64,000 bases of DNA, from assembly GCA_041675025.1 (NCBI GenBank), contig JBAYUS010000001.1, forward strand, positions 396,908 through 460,907. The letters run 5' to 3'. Every line of letters begins with the position of its first letter. Positions within the stretch are counted from its first letter, which is position 1. A model generated the notes under the pieces. The model did not search any database. It saw nothing but the letters and a program-made list of their open reading frames with translations, and had not been told where the DNA came from. The DNA is from CAJBLF01 sp041675025 (lineage in GTDB: Bacteria > Patescibacteriota > Gracilibacteria > Absconditabacterales > Absconditicoccaceae). Below are positions 31,105-42,078 of this stretch, in pieces. The position numbers and the translations under genes were made by a program.

Positions 31105-32769
31105 TTATTTGTCGAAAAAAGTATCGATATCTTTTTTTTCTGTTTTTATAAGAAATGGCCTATCATAGTGTCAAAGAAAGAATCAAGGAATACTTGCAAA
31201 TCCATCTTTTATTAAATCAACCATCTCTGTAAATGAAAGTCTATCTCCTGCTTTGATAGAAACCTTACAGGCATGAGTACTAAAAATTTTATCTAAAATA
31301 GTATCAAAAGTAATATTTTCGATATATAAAATCTCATTAAAGACCTTTTCCATATCTATTTTATACATAGAAAATATTTCTGGTACGGAATATATAGCAA
31401 TCTTATTTTCTCCTATCATTGAAGTATCAAAACCAAGACTACTAATTTTATCAAGTTTATGATCAAGATTGGGGATAATCGCTACTGGAATCGTAATTGG
31501 CTGTAAAAGAATTTCTGATGACGGTGAGCTAGTGGTTTTTACCCATGATTTAATCTTTTCAACAAGTATTCTTTCTGCCAATGCATATTGATCTATATAA
31601 TACATTGTATCTTGAGATTCAAGAATAATATATGAATTTCGAATCTGTCCTATAATTTTATACTCCCCTATCTCTTTATCTCGAAGCTGTTCTTGTTCAT
31701 TAGATGGAGATCTGATAATTTCAGCTGTATGTTTTATTTCCTCAATATCTGAAACAGATATATTGGATGCCGTAGATATTTTTTGTCATCATAATACTTC
31801 TTGGATATGAGAATATACTATATCACATACTTTCCTCGCATCAGTAAATTTTACTTCTAATTTTTTTGGATCTCTATTAACATCTACAAAGTTTGGCTTT
31901 GTATCAATCATTAAAATAGCCAATGGATATTCATTGGGTAATAATTTTTTATTATAAACATCTGTAATCACCTTTATAAGGCCCTTATCTTGAATTGGTC
32001 TTTTGTTGATGTAAATTTTTATATTTTCTGGTGATCAAAACGATACTTGTGTATCTCCTACAACACCAGAAAGCGATATTTCTTCTCCAATATATTGTAA
32101 CTGTTTACTATGTTTTGATCGATCTTTTTTATAAATATCAGTAATTCTTTCTATTAATGTATCTTTCGGCTGAAGATTAAACACTACTTTATCGTTTTTT
32201 TTGAACACAAAGGTCTTGTTTGGATACATAATAGCAATATCTACAATATAATTGTAACAATAAAAAAATTCTGTCTGTGAAGACTTCAATGATTTAAGCT
32301 TTTCAGATACATTATAAAATAGATCTTGTACAATTACTATTGTCCCATGAGCGAATCCTACTGGCTGATGTTTGATTATTGGATCCATTCATACTTTTGT
32401 GATTTTGGTTCCTATTTCACTATATTCAGTTTTTGAAATAATCGTTGTTTTACTGACTTTTGATATATTCGCTAAGGCCTCACCACGAAATCCGTAACTA
32501 TTTAAATTAAATAAATCTTGTTCTCCATAGATCTTGGATGTTGTATATCTTTCAAATAAAAAATCCATATCTGAAAGTTCTATTCATGATCCATCATCTT
32601 CGACACTGATAAATGATTTTCCACCATCGTGAATAGTTATCTGAATTGTATTTGCTCCTGCATCTAAGCTATTTTCTACTAATTCCTTGATAACAGTAGC
32701 TGGTCTTTCTATAATTTCACCTGTTTTGAGTCTATCGACGAGATATTCTGGAAGTTTGCGTATAGCCAT
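31105..32769 (-). CDS. mutL: DNA mismatch repair protein MutL
   Basis: 554 aa. The N-terminal GHKL ATPase has VIKELVENSLDAGA (Mg/ATP glutamate), EDDGSGI and YGFRGEALANISKV, and the transducer domain has INKRPIQDKGL and FVDVNRDPKKLEVKF. The C-terminal dimerisation domain has YYIDQYALAERILVEKI, the MutL endonuclease motif DQHA-x2-E-x4-E with H changed to Y, then THACKVSIKAGDRLS and LGHYDRPFLIK, where CPHGRP is usual. The zinc-site cysteine and histidine are thus lost, so nicking activity is questionable. mutS is not in the window. The start is ATG 32769; a TTG four codons upstream is rejected. Confidence 0.92.
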
Positions 32770-32781
32770 ACTATAATACAA

Positions 32782-32870
32782 TTTTAAATTTTAAATGTTA
32801 AGTTTGAAGTTTGAAGTAATTTTCTTTATATTTAGCATTTAGCATTCAACATTTAGCATTTTTGTAAGAT
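32782..32870. repeat. Dispersed ATTTAGCATTTAGCATT-type repeat
   Basis: AAATTTTAAATGTTAAGTTTGAAGTTTGAAG followed by short tandem steps of ATTTAGCATT/ATTCAACATT. Related text at 44970-44994 (TTTAGCACTTAGCATTTAC). Noncoding upstream of mutL. Confidence 0.5.
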
Positions 32871-32912
32871 TTTGGCTTGAATTTTCAACCAAGAATAACA
32901 ATACTCTAAACC

Positions 32913-33041
32913 TAATGAACAATTAAAAATTAATAATGAAAAATGTATGAATTGTTTATTTACAAACTATCGTAAATCTACAATAGTCCATCTTCTTGCA
33001 AATCCAGCATTATTCATTATTCACTATTCATTACTCATTCT
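32913..33041. repeat. Dispersed palindromic AT-rich element, copy 2
   Basis: AATGAACAATTAAAAATTAATAATGAAAAATG... to GCATTATTCATTATTCACTATTCATT, with inverse-complementary flanks. Same family as 5104-5243 and 36294-36412. Confidence 0.6.
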
Positions 33042-33047
33042 TTTGTC

Positions 33048-33461
33048 ATGGATTATATACAAGCACTTCTTAGAAGATATCCAAATCGCATAAAATATGG
33101 AATTTTGATCCTAGATATTTTTGCGATGATTATTGCGATTAAAACCTATGTAAATTATGTTTCTATAGAAACAGCAATCGCAGATGCAGTCATAGAACAA
33201 CAGACAAGAACTGATGAACTCAATTTTACGCAGAATTTTTTGGTAAATTATGAAAAATCTGATTATGCTAGATACTTTCTCGAACATGAGAATAATATGC
33301 TTCTCAAAAATGAATATATTATTAAATTTGAAGAAATGTATCAAAAACAGCGTACAAATACATGAAATACTGCAACATCATTTGTTGATTATCAAGATAA
33401 AAATGTAAATAGTCCCCAAGAATCATGGAAAAAATTTATCCTTGATAAGATCAATAACTAG
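33048..33461 (+). CDS. Single-pass membrane coiled-coil protein, FtsB/DivIC-like (tentative)
   Basis: 137 aa. A short basic N-terminus (LLRRYPNRIKYG) is followed by one membrane segment (residues ~18-38) and a helix/coiled-coil segment (about 42-105, charged, heptad-like), then a polar tail. Size and topology resemble septum-formation initiators (FtsB/DivIC), but no decisive motif exists; mark as tentative. One TGA glycine at residue 106. Confidence 0.55.
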
Positions 33462-33550
33462 AGAATTTGGGTTGAATTATAAGCTTATATGCTTAAAATA
33501 AGCAGTATTGAATACAAAGGTCTTTTTTACCTTGTTTAAAAACACAAACC

Positions 33551-34057
33551 ATGAAAAAAATCATTAGTTTCCTCTCTATTACAGTATTTTCTCTTTTTAT
33601 TATCGCTGGTTGCGCAAGCAAAAATAGCATAAAGGTTTGAGATATTATTTCTATCACATATACTGCTACATTTCCTGACGGAAAAATTTTTGATCAAAAT
33701 ACCGAACAAACGCCACTTATGTTTACTGTTGGATCAGGTAATATAATTCAATGATTGGATGAAGGTGTTGTCGGTATGAAAATAGGAAGTACTAAAACTA
33801 TGACTATCACTCCTGATCAGTGATATGGAAAAATATATGATACAAGTAAAATACAAAAGATTTCTCAACTTATTTTTGATAAACTTAGTATCAAAATAGA
33901 AAATTGAACAACACAAAAACTTGGAGACATCGAAGGAATCGTAAAATGAACAGAAAAAGATGAAGATGGGAATGTTCTAGTCCTCTTTGATATCAACCCA
34001 AGAGAAACACGAGATGTTTTGAAATATAAAGTTACTATCTTAGCAAAACAAAAATAA
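33551..34057 (+). CDS. FKBP-type peptidyl-prolyl isomerase lipoprotein
   Basis: 168 aa. Lipoprotein signal with lipobox IAGC (C20), so probably attached to the membrane outside the cytoplasm. The FKBP core: DIISITYTATFPDGKIFDQN, LMFTVGSGNIIQGLDEGVVGMKIGSTKTMTITPDQGYGK, which matches the SlyD-like FKBP start; the flap insert (about 95-140) and VLVLFDINPRET follow as in SlyD. It would aid folding of exported proteins. Five TGA glycines, including IQG and the GYG after DQ. Confidence 0.9.
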
Positions 34058-34082
34058 TATTTTAATGCCTTAAGAGTATACT

Positions 34083-36287
34083 ATGCAACTCTTTAAAAGA
34101 GTTTTATTGTCCCTTTTCCCTGACGAAATAGTTTCACAAACGATAAACCCTGCAAGTATGTTTATTTCGTTTATTTCAACGAAAGAATTTTTTTCTGTCA
34201 TCAATAGAAAAATTGTAGAAAATTATAAACTCAATCTCTTTGATATAACACTTGATCCATTTGAATTTAAAATTGGATTTGGAGAAAATCAACCCATTAA
34301 GCCAAAAGATATCGATATTTATTATAGTTATTGTGCGACCGCAAATCTCAATGGATATAGATTTTTTTCCCCAGCAAATATTGCCAACAATTTATCTTTG
34401 GTTGCAGCCCTATATGTAAAGGATATTTTTAGATCATACCCACCTGAATATTATCTTAATTTTTTATATACTATCTATCTTCTTAGTTTTGTCTTTTTAT
34501 CAAGGATAAAAATATTTCCCTATAACGATAGAGAAAAAAATTATAATCGATTTGTAGAGACTATGTTTTCATTTTATGAATTCGTTTTTCAGCAAACAGG
34601 AAGCAAAATTGATCCTATCATTATCAAAAAACTTAAAAAAGAATTACTCAATCAAATTGAATTATTTTTCTTACTTTTTGCTACATACAAAAACTTTAAC
34701 ACCATTTTCGTTCATCAATATGTTGATGATAAAGACCTTTATGCTTGGTTATTTTATGATGAACTCAAAGGTAACGAAAAAAATATATATGCAGAATTTA
34801 TCGCTAATCATAAAGAATACACCAATAAAGAAACTTTCTCTGTTATAGAGACTAAAGTCATGCAATCTATACTTCCTGCTGATATTTTACTCAGATATCT
34901 CTTTATAGATTCAGATATGTTTTTGATTACTGATACGGTGATTTCCAAGATTTTTGACAAAAAAATACTTGATGATTTTACCAAAAGCTTCCGTAAAGAC
35001 GATAGTCAATTAGAAAAATTTTTACTCTATATTACTGATTATAGAAACTTCAAAAAAAACTTTTTCTGAGGTGTACAAAAATATATGATTACTGTTTTTA
35101 GAGATCAAGATGCTAAGTGAGATATCGCTAAGGAAGATTTAGATGATCTTATGTCCTCTATCGGAGAAGATGTTGATAATCTTGAAAGTTTTAAGGTTCC
35201 TGAAAGAATCAAAAAAGAATCTAAAATGATGGAAAAACTTCTCAATTTTTATATCACTCTTATAGGTTGATCGCGAGTTTCTAGAGGTGATAGCTTCTTT
35301 CTAAGATTATTTAGAAAACCTATAATCCAAAATATAAGTCAGATAGATGACCAACTAGATGAAAAAAATTATACACTTTTATACTATGGATGACTCCTCT
35401 ATCAATATGGTAAAAATGTATTTTTCTATAAACATACCGCTGAAAATGTAAGAGCATGAAAACAAAAATTTATTTTACCCCACAAAACTAATATCAAAAA
35501 TATTTATTCTAATATAAGCCTTCTTAAGTCTTTTGATGAAACATTTATAGCTACGATTTTACAAGATATTAATCCAAAAGATATAAGACTATATATCAAA
35601 AATAAAAAAATAATCGAACTTTTCAAATGACTTATAGGACAAGAAATTTCTGTAATGATACAAAAAACAGACAAACAATTTATCGAATCCGTTTACCAAG
35701 ATATCTCTAAAAACCTTGAACATCAGAACTTTATAAAAGTTTTGAAAAAAGAACTTACCGAACAAGATATTTATCACATTAAAGAAAACATTTATAATCT
35801 AGATTTTTGGATTAGTAAAAGGTTTTTTAGAGCGGTTACTGAAAATAAAGTCATTCTTAAAAAAGAATATTCTGACCTTGCAATCTTGGGAATATTTTCA
35901 ACCATTAGAGAGACGCTCTCCGGATTTCTTATTTATCTCACCTATCTCAGAGATCAAACTACGACAAAAAATACCAATATTGATACTGAATTACTCATCA
36001 AACTCTATGTCCAAGATATATTAAATATCGATGAATATTACCACAAAAAGATAATACATATCATCAATACCATTCAAGCTGACTTTAATGAAATTATCAA
36101 ACACTGGATTGAAATCGATGATAATAAAGACTATCTTAAAATTGGATATGATAATCGAGTATTTTTCTCTGGGAAGAAAAGCCTTGAAGAAACCCAGAAG
36201 AAAATTATCAGTGAAGATATTATCTGGTTTAAATGATTTCTTAAAAATATTAGCTATTACAATAAAAGATTTCTGATGCCACAATAG
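34083..36287 (+). CDS. Large hypothetical protein, no recognised domain
   Basis: 734 aa, helix-rich, rich in F, Y, I, K and N. No signal peptide and no clear membrane helix, though some segments (YLNFLYTIYLLSFVFLSRIKIF, ~125-146) are hydrophobic. An acidic stretch near residue 360 (EDLDDLMSSIGEDVDNLE) is followed by a basic region and a predicted beta-rich segment (YTLLYYGGLLYQYGKNVFFYKH). I recognise no family. Nine TGA glycines. It follows the FKBP gene by 25 nt. It may be a lineage-specific protein; function unknown. Confidence 0.75.
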
Positions 36288-36293
36288 AATACA

Positions 36294-36412
36294 TTAATGA
36301 AAAATTAATAATTAATAATGAAAAATGATGGAATCAGATTTATTAATAAAAAAATACCAACATTATTCATTTTTCATTCTTCACTATTCATTATTTTTAT
36401 ATTTAATCTGTA
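36294..36412. repeat. Dispersed palindromic AT-rich element, copy 3
   Basis: Contains GAAAAATGATGGAAT (36321-36335) identical to copy 1, AATACCAACATTATTCATTTTTCATT and flanking AATGAAAAATT/inverse ATTCATT. Noncoding, upstream of nrdR. Confidence 0.6.
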
Positions 36413-36416
36413 AGCT

Positions 36417-36851
36417 ATGAAGTGCCCAAAATGTCAGAGCATGGAGACTAAAGTTATCGACTCAAGAGTAATCGAAGACGGTCAAAGTATTAGAAGAAGA
36501 AGAGAATGTGAATACTGCCAACATAGATTTACAACCTTTGAAAGAAAGGGATTTACAGAATTGGTTGTAATCAAAAAAGATGGCACCAAAGAAATGTATG
36601 ATAGACAAAAGCTCAAAAAGGCACTTTTGCTAGCTTTTGCTAAAAGAGAAATGGATAGAGAACAAATAGAAAATCTTATCAACAATCTAGAAGCCGAGTG
36701 GTCAATTGACAAAAACGCTATTACTTCCAAAGAAATCGGTGATGATGTACTCAGAGCATTAAAAAAAGTAGATCCTGTTGTATATGTAAGATTTGCTTCC
36801 GTATATAAATCTTTTGATAGTATCAAAGACTTTAAGGGTTTTATAGACTAA
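36417..36851 (+). CDS. nrdR: Transcriptional repressor NrdR
   Basis: 144 aa, typical length. A zinc ribbon has CPKCQ and CEYCQHRFTTFER with VIDSR and RRRREC between; an ATP-cone domain follows (VIKKDGTKEMYDRQKLKKAL to YVRFASVYKSF). It represses ribonucleotide reductase genes in response to dATP. No nrd genes are in the window. No TGA codons occur. The terminator is strong. Confidence 0.95.
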   Translation: MKCPKCQSMETKVIDSRVIEDGQSIRRRRECEYCQHRFTTFERKGFTELVVIKKDGTKEMYDRQKLKKALLLAFAKREMDREQIENLINNLEAEWSIDKNAITSKEIGDDVLRALKKVDPVVYVRFASVYKSFDSIKDFKGFID

Positions 36852-36865
36852 TTTTACTCCCTAAA

Positions 36866-36912
36866 TCCCTCTAAAATAGAGGGACTTGTCCACGCAGGTG
36901 GACTTTTTTTTA
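36866..36912 (+). terminator. Terminator after nrdR
   Basis: Two hairpins: TCCCTCT/AGAGGGA (36866-36884) and GTCCAC-gcag-GTGGAC (36888-36903) followed by nine T residues. Confidence 0.8.
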
Positions 36913-36965
36913 TTTTAAAAAAATCCCCCTTTATTTCAGAGAGACAGGAAGAATTATTTTTGTGT

Positions 36966-37472
36966 TTATTCTGTAAATTCCTTAATGTTTGTAAAATCTA
37001 TCTCCTCTCTTGTTTGAGCTAGATCATAGAAAGTATATTCTTGTAACTCTAGATCATGAGCTACACAACAGTCTTTGATGACTGTGATTTTAAATTCTCT
37101 ATCATAGGCATCTTGAATAAAACTTCTTACACATAGATTCGTAAGAATTCCACATACAATAACATGTTTAATTCCCTCTAGTTCTTTTTCTAATAAAGTT
37201 TTATAAAAAGGACTGATCTTGTTTTTGATGATAACCGTATCCGTATCCTGAAATTTGAGTTCAGGAATGAACTTAGTTTCTGGTCAGAAAAAATCTGTTG
37301 AATTAGTTTCTCTATGTTTTGTTCGAATTATTTTGAATCCTCTTGTTCTACAGTGATCGATCAGATAATTCACCTTACCAACAACTTCTTGTATATCACC
37401 TACATAATATTCGCTTTCTGGATTAGTCCATTCACTCTGATAATCTATCAATACTAAAGCTATTTCTGTCAT
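36966..37472 (-). CDS. Isochorismatase-like cysteine hydrolase
   Basis: 168 aa. The triad of the family is visible: D10 in LVLIDYQ, a lysine in VIIKNKISPFYKT, and the cysteine in IVCGILTNLCVRSF (the second, following TNL). FDREFKI-like and IKDCCVAHD complete the fold. Substrates range from nicotinamide to ureidoacrylate and isochorismate; not assignable here. One TGA glycine before PETKFIPEL, the position where family members have Gly. Confidence 0.87.
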
Positions 37473-37537
37473 ATATATGAATAATAAAATAAATTTGTAT
37501 AATATATACTAATCATTTCATTTTTAAAGTAAAAGCA

Positions 37538-37568
37538 AAAGAGTCAGGAAATTCCAGACTCTTTGTTT
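37538..37568. terminator. Terminator near small cysteine-motif gene
   Basis: AAAGAGTC/GACTCTTT stem with a GAAATTC-centred loop and T-runs on both strands. Confidence 0.65.
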
Positions 37569-37627
37569 TTTTGTTAGTTTAACTAAGCTACTTTCTTTTC
37601 TTTGGTTGTTTTTTGATTGATTTCAAG

Positions 37628-37933
37628 TTATTTAAAATCAATCAAAGGTTCAACTTTCTTTCGTGTCCATTTTTCTTCAGGATAGTGCTTTTGTAATAAA
37701 TCTCTAACAATAGAAATAACGTTATGATGTTTATTACCACATCGACAAGTATCGAATGTAAATAAACATTGATCTTGCCATACAAGATTATTTGTAGTTA
37801 TAGAAACTGTTAATTCTATTTGTTCCCCTGTTTTGAGATCCCTAATCTTTTCGAGCAATTTTTTTACTTGCTCATCATCACTAACTTCTTTAAGTTTTTC
37901 GATACCGATTTGTGATTTTTTTTGTTTCATCAT
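37628..37933 (-). CDS. Small protein with CRCGNKHH motif, unknown
   Basis: 101 aa. A charged helical N-terminal half (IEKLKEVSDDEQVKKLLEKIRDLKTG) is followed by a beta segment and TFDTCRCGNKHHNV, which looks like a metal-binding knuckle (two Cys, two His). The end is basic (EEKWTRKKVEPL). No family recognised; no TGA. A poly-T tract (37948-37975) lies upstream of it. Confidence 0.6.
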   Translation of the reverse strand: MMKQKKSQIGIEKLKEVSDDEQVKKLLEKIRDLKTGEQIELTVSITTNNLVWQDQCLFTFDTCRCGNKHHNVISIVRDLLQKHYPEEKWTRKKVEPLIDFK

Positions 37934-38023
37934 ACAATTAATTGTTTTTTTATTTTTTTTTTTTTTGCTAAAAATTTAGCAGGTTATTATTATCGATTTG
38001 CCTTCTAAAGTCAAGTCTTTCGA

Positions 38024-38668
38024 CTATTTACGTCTTTTGTATTTTATAAATTTTATGATCCCCCATATTATTAATATAACTATTATGATAGATAATAATA
38101 ACATTCACCCTATAATATTTCGAAAAATAATATACCATGGTTTTTCGAAAAACACAGTCTTTAATTCTGGTAATACCTTATACGTATGTATTGTTTCATT
38201 AAGTGGGAAACTTTCTAATTTACCAATAGCGAGCGAATATTTTCCTTGATAAGCTGGATTGGCTACCCTAATGATATATATTCCTGATCACACCTGTTTC
38301 TCTAAACTAGGTCATTGTAAATATGTATCTCCTGCAAATGGTTCAAAAAAATCAGTCCACACAAAAGCTTTTCCGTCTAATCTTGTATAGACAATATTAT
38401 TTCCTTCTATTATATCCACAGTAAAATCAGTTCTACTCCCATATATCTTTGGTACAACGATATTTACATAGAGCAAGAATCCAGTATCAGAAATAATTTG
38501 ATATATATCATCTTGTCCTGATAAAACCCCATAAAATGCTTGCGAAACTTCAGGATTTTGTATATGTATTATCTGTCCTACTGGCTGATCAAAGACCAAT
38601 CTCGGCTGATGTGCAAAAGTAACTCCTATGAGTAATAAAGAAAAAATAAGTAGAAAAAATCTTTTCAT
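38024..38668 (-). CDS. Exported protein with C-terminal membrane anchor, unknown
   Basis: 214 aa. Signal peptide (MKRFFLLIFSLLLIGVTFA) precedes an extracellular beta-rich domain (about 22-170; QIIHIQNPEVSQAFYGVLSGQDDIYQI, GSGIYIIRVANPAYQGKYSLAIG, which resembles a pre-peptidase/beta-sandwich lectin-like fold), a membrane helix (~185-208, LLLSIIIVILIIWG) and a basic end. Topology type I. Three TGA glycines. The fold guess is inference. Confidence 0.72.
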
Positions 38669-38689
38669 AGCAAAAATAAGCAGGTAAAA

Positions 38690-40069
38690 TTATACTAATT
38701 CTTTGATATATTTTTTGAAAAGATCTCATTTTTCTTCAAAATTTTTTCGTACACTATAACTTGGTGATGCTGTAGAAAGCAGACATATCTTACCGTTTTT
38801 GGTATTTTTATACGCAAATTCTATAGCTTCTTTCATTGATTTTGTAGCAAAAATTTTAATCCACACAACTTCTTTACCTACAGGTATATTTTGATTTTTA
38901 ATTGCATCAGCGATTCTCTCTCCAGAATCAGGAAAGACAACAATATTTCTAATACTTGATTTACGAATACAACTAATTAAATCATTGAATACATATCCTC
39001 TATCTGTTCATCAAAGAAAAATAGTATCTATTTGATTTCCATATGTTTGTATTGCTTGAATTGTACTTTCTGGTGTCGTAGAAATTGCATCATCAATCCA
39101 GGTTATTCCCCCATAAATTCATATATTTTCCATTCTATGAGGAAGTCATTTGAATGTTGCTATCGTCTCTTCCAATATCGTATAATCTATTTTCATAATA
39201 TCACAGACCCCAAGTACCGCAGAGATATTCATCATATTATGTTCTCCTTTAAGTATGATACCATGATCATCAAAAATTTCCTTTTTCTTTGCAAAAAATT
39301 TTCTGTCTTTATATATATAATCTCAAATATGTCAGAATATATGAATATTTAATTCCTTTAAATCTTCTTTATCGAAAATATCTTTATTTATAATTTCATC
39401 TCTTACTAAATTATATTTACTATTATTGAGTATATTGAGTTTTGCACGTTCATAATTATCAAATCCATCATGCCAATCGGTATGATCAGAATAAATATTG
39501 AGTAATATACTTATATAATTATTTTTTTTGAGTCCTTCCAACATATAACTCGAAACCTCAAATACTGCATATTCATTTTTTTGTGATGCAAGATTTTTTG
39601 TATCCAGATTATCAAGTACTGGTTTCCCTATATTTCAAACTAAGACAACATTTTTTTGGGCGTGTTTGATTGTTTCATAAATCAATGTAGATGTCGTAGA
39701 TTTCCCTTTAGTTCAAGAGACCGCTATAATTTTTCATTTATAATAATCAAAAAATATTTGTGCTTGAGAAGTTATTTTTTGTTTATGGGGATATATTTTT
39801 TTATTATAAAGAGATATTCCTGATGTTTTGATAATGATATCAAATACTTTTAATGTATCCAGATATTTATCTCAAAAAATCAGATTAACTTCTTGGTTAA
39901 TATTTCAAAAATCTTCACCCAATCATTCTATTTTTTTTGCTTCATCTAAAATAGTGATGTTTTTGGGAAAAATTCAAATCTTTAGAAGAAATTGCAAAGA
40001 AGACTTCCCCTCTCTTCCATATCATAAAATAGCTATTTTCTTATTTTGGAATGTTTCAAAATTTATCAT
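38690..40069 (-). CDS. murD: UDP-N-acetylmuramoyl-alanine--glutamate ligase (MurD or MurD2-like)
   Basis: 459 aa Mur ligase. ATP loop IIAVSGTKGKSTTST (Gly TGA), then YAVFEVSSYMLEG, YSDHTDWHDGFDNYERAK, KGEHNMMNISAVLG, LPHRMENIG, WIDDAISTTPEST, CLLSTASPSYS. These give MurD rather than MurC or MurE: N-terminal Rossmann AILGYGREGKSSLQF (Gly TGA) and C-terminal STASPS. It joins glutamate to UDP-MurNAc-L-Ala. Beside a divergent MurL-like epimerase gene it may use L-Glu (MurD2). About 12 TGA glycines. Confidence 0.9.
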
Positions 40070-40137
40070 ATATATCTCATAAGATATAAGACGTTATATA
40101 CCTTTAGCATACTCTTTTATTGATAAAATGCAATTAG

Positions 40138-40168
40138 AAAAAAGACGGTCTGAAACAGACCGTCTTTT
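40138..40168 (-). terminator. Terminator between small ORFs and murD
   Basis: AAAGACGGTCTG-aaa-CAGACCGTCTTTT, T-run on both strands; ends the transcript of the two tiny minus-strand genes. Confidence 0.82.
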
Positions 40169-40185
40169 CATTCATTATACTACTG

Positions 40186-40317
40186 CTACTTAATAATTTG
40201 ATTTTCTTTTCTTTTTGGCCAAAGGGCTTTAATCATATGTCCAAAAAAGAACATCATTGCACATACCACAATCATTGCTGGTACATTCTCTGCTACAAAA
40301 ATTGCATTTAGCATCAT
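40186..40317 (-). CDS. Tiny single-pass membrane protein
   Basis: 43 aa, MMLNAIFVAENVPAMIVVCAMMFFFGHMIKALW then a basic tail. One transmembrane helix. The following terminator supports it. Function unknown. Confidence 0.45.
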   Translation of the reverse strand: MMLNAIFVAENVPAMIVVCAMMFFFGHMIKALWPKRKENQIIK

Positions 40318-40348
40318 AGTTTTTAGTTTTAGGGTTTTAGATTTGTTT

Positions 40349-40474
40349 TTAGATTTTATTAAGATATTCAAGAACTTCTACATTTCTTTTTAAGATGTAA
40401 TGTTCTTTTTCTGCTTTCCACGAAGTTTTGAAGAACTGAGGAACTGCCGTTAAAATAACATTAATTTTTTTCAT
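40349..40474 (-). CDS. Tiny protein, unknown
   Basis: 41 aa (begins MKKINVILTAVPQFF, ends VLEYLNKI), 31 nt upstream of the tiny membrane protein and on the same strand. Evidence is only an ATG and a plausible composition. Confidence 0.3.
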   Translation of the reverse strand: MKKINVILTAVPQFFKTSWKAEKEHYILKRNVEVLEYLNKI

Positions 40475-40619
40475 TTTATTTTTTGTTTTAAGGTTACTTT
40501 CTATTTTATACATATTTCCTATCAAATGTCAATACATTGTTGAGATAATATATTGTTCTTGATTTTCCAGCCTCAATGGCTATCGTAAAGTTATCGTATT
40601 TTTACCTATACATAGGGAA

Positions 40620-41975
40620 ATGAAACCTTTTCAGACCTTCTATTTTACATGATATACCTTTGATGCAAAAACTCTCAAAGCATCTTTTTCTTATTCCTTT
40701 GATCATGAGACTGATTTTACAGAAACTATCGATTTCGCCTGTCCTGAATTTAAAGTAATATCCCCTATAGATCCTGAAATAATACATACACTCCTCTTCC
40801 ATCTTTCTTTGGCTATAGGAATCAGTTATTATAAGCTTTATCCTACCAAGGATTTGGTTATAGAAACCTGATCACTCGATGAAAACCAACAAAAATTTTG
40901 GAAAAACTTTTATACTCAAGGACTATGAGAATTTTTTTATACAAATAAACTTTCTCCCAAAGAATTTATCAACTTTGTAAACTGAGATAAAGAAGTCCCA
41001 CATACATTTTTCTCATCAAATTCCAATATCCCCATGATTGCGCTCTGATGAGGAAAAGATAGTTTAGTCAGTATAGAAGCCATTAAAAAACTACATATAC
41101 CATTTTATACCTCTACATTTGGTAAGGATTATTATCTTCATAAGGTGGTTGGAGACGCTATAGGCGCTCCAAGATTGCTTATGAAAAGAGAAATGGATCC
41201 AAAACTTTTTGAAATGAATAAACAATGATATTATAATGGTCATGTACCTATCAGTGGAGTTATTGCTTTTGTACTAGTGACTGCAGCATATCTCTATAAT
41301 TATAGATATATTATTATGTCCAATGAAAAAAGTGCAAATGAAGGAAATACCTTTTTGGATGGGATAGAAATCAATCATCAACGATCGAAAAGTTATGAAT
41401 TTGAATCAGATTTTAATAAATATATTTGAAAATATCTTTCTCCTAATCTAGAATATTTCAGCCTCCTAAGAGGAATGTATGAAATAAAAATAGCAAAAGT
41501 TTTTTCTCAATATTCACAATATTTTTGAAGCTTTAGTAGTTGTAATAATAACTTTAAAATCATAGAAAATAATAAAACTACAGAACATCGCCGATGTGGG
41601 GTCTGCCCAAAATGTGCTTTTGTATATACAACTCTGAGACCATTTCTTAATGATGAAGAAGTACAAAAGATTTTTAGTCAAGAATTATATGAAAATAAAG
41701 AACTCACTCCTCTCTATAAAGAACTTCTTGGTATTGATGGTATCAAGCCATTTGAATGTATAGGAACCCACGAAGAAGTAGCCTATGCGATGTATTTATA
41801 TTATGAAAAAATCAAAAATAATTCTCAGATTTCTCCGATTATGGAACTTTTTAAGGATAAAATCTTGCCTACTCTATCTGTGAATGACCTTCTAATGATC
41901 GAAAAAAAACTTTTTACGACATATACTGATGAAACAAATATACCCACAAAATTTCAAACTATTTTATCAACATAA
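40620..41975 (+). CDS. murL: MurL-like UDP-MurNAc-L-Ala-L-Glu epimerase
   Basis: 451 aa. An N-N-type ATP pyrophosphatase loop ALGGGKDS (G143-S148; the first two glycines are TGA) is followed by ISGVIAFVLVTAA, YIIMSNEKSANEGN, NHQRSKSYEFESDF and RRCGVCPKCAFVYTTL (C326, C329, C332). This order is that of MurL, found in Xanthomonas, which epimerises the terminal L-Glu of UDP-MurNAc-dipeptide to D-Glu with ATP. The adjacent murD fits the MurD2-MurL route. The assignment rests on recalled motifs, not an alignment. A terminator follows. Confidence 0.8.
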
Positions 41976-42036
41976 AAAAAATATAGATTTTTGTCTTTAA
42001 AAAACTTTTTAAAATAACATATTAAATCTATTTTAC

Positions 42037-42078
42037 AAACACTGTCAACCTAATGTACTGGTAAAGGCAGTGTTTTTT
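42037..42078 (+). terminator. Terminator after murL
   Basis: AAACACTG/CAGTGTTT stem with seven T residues; 62 nt after the stop codon. Confidence 0.7.
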
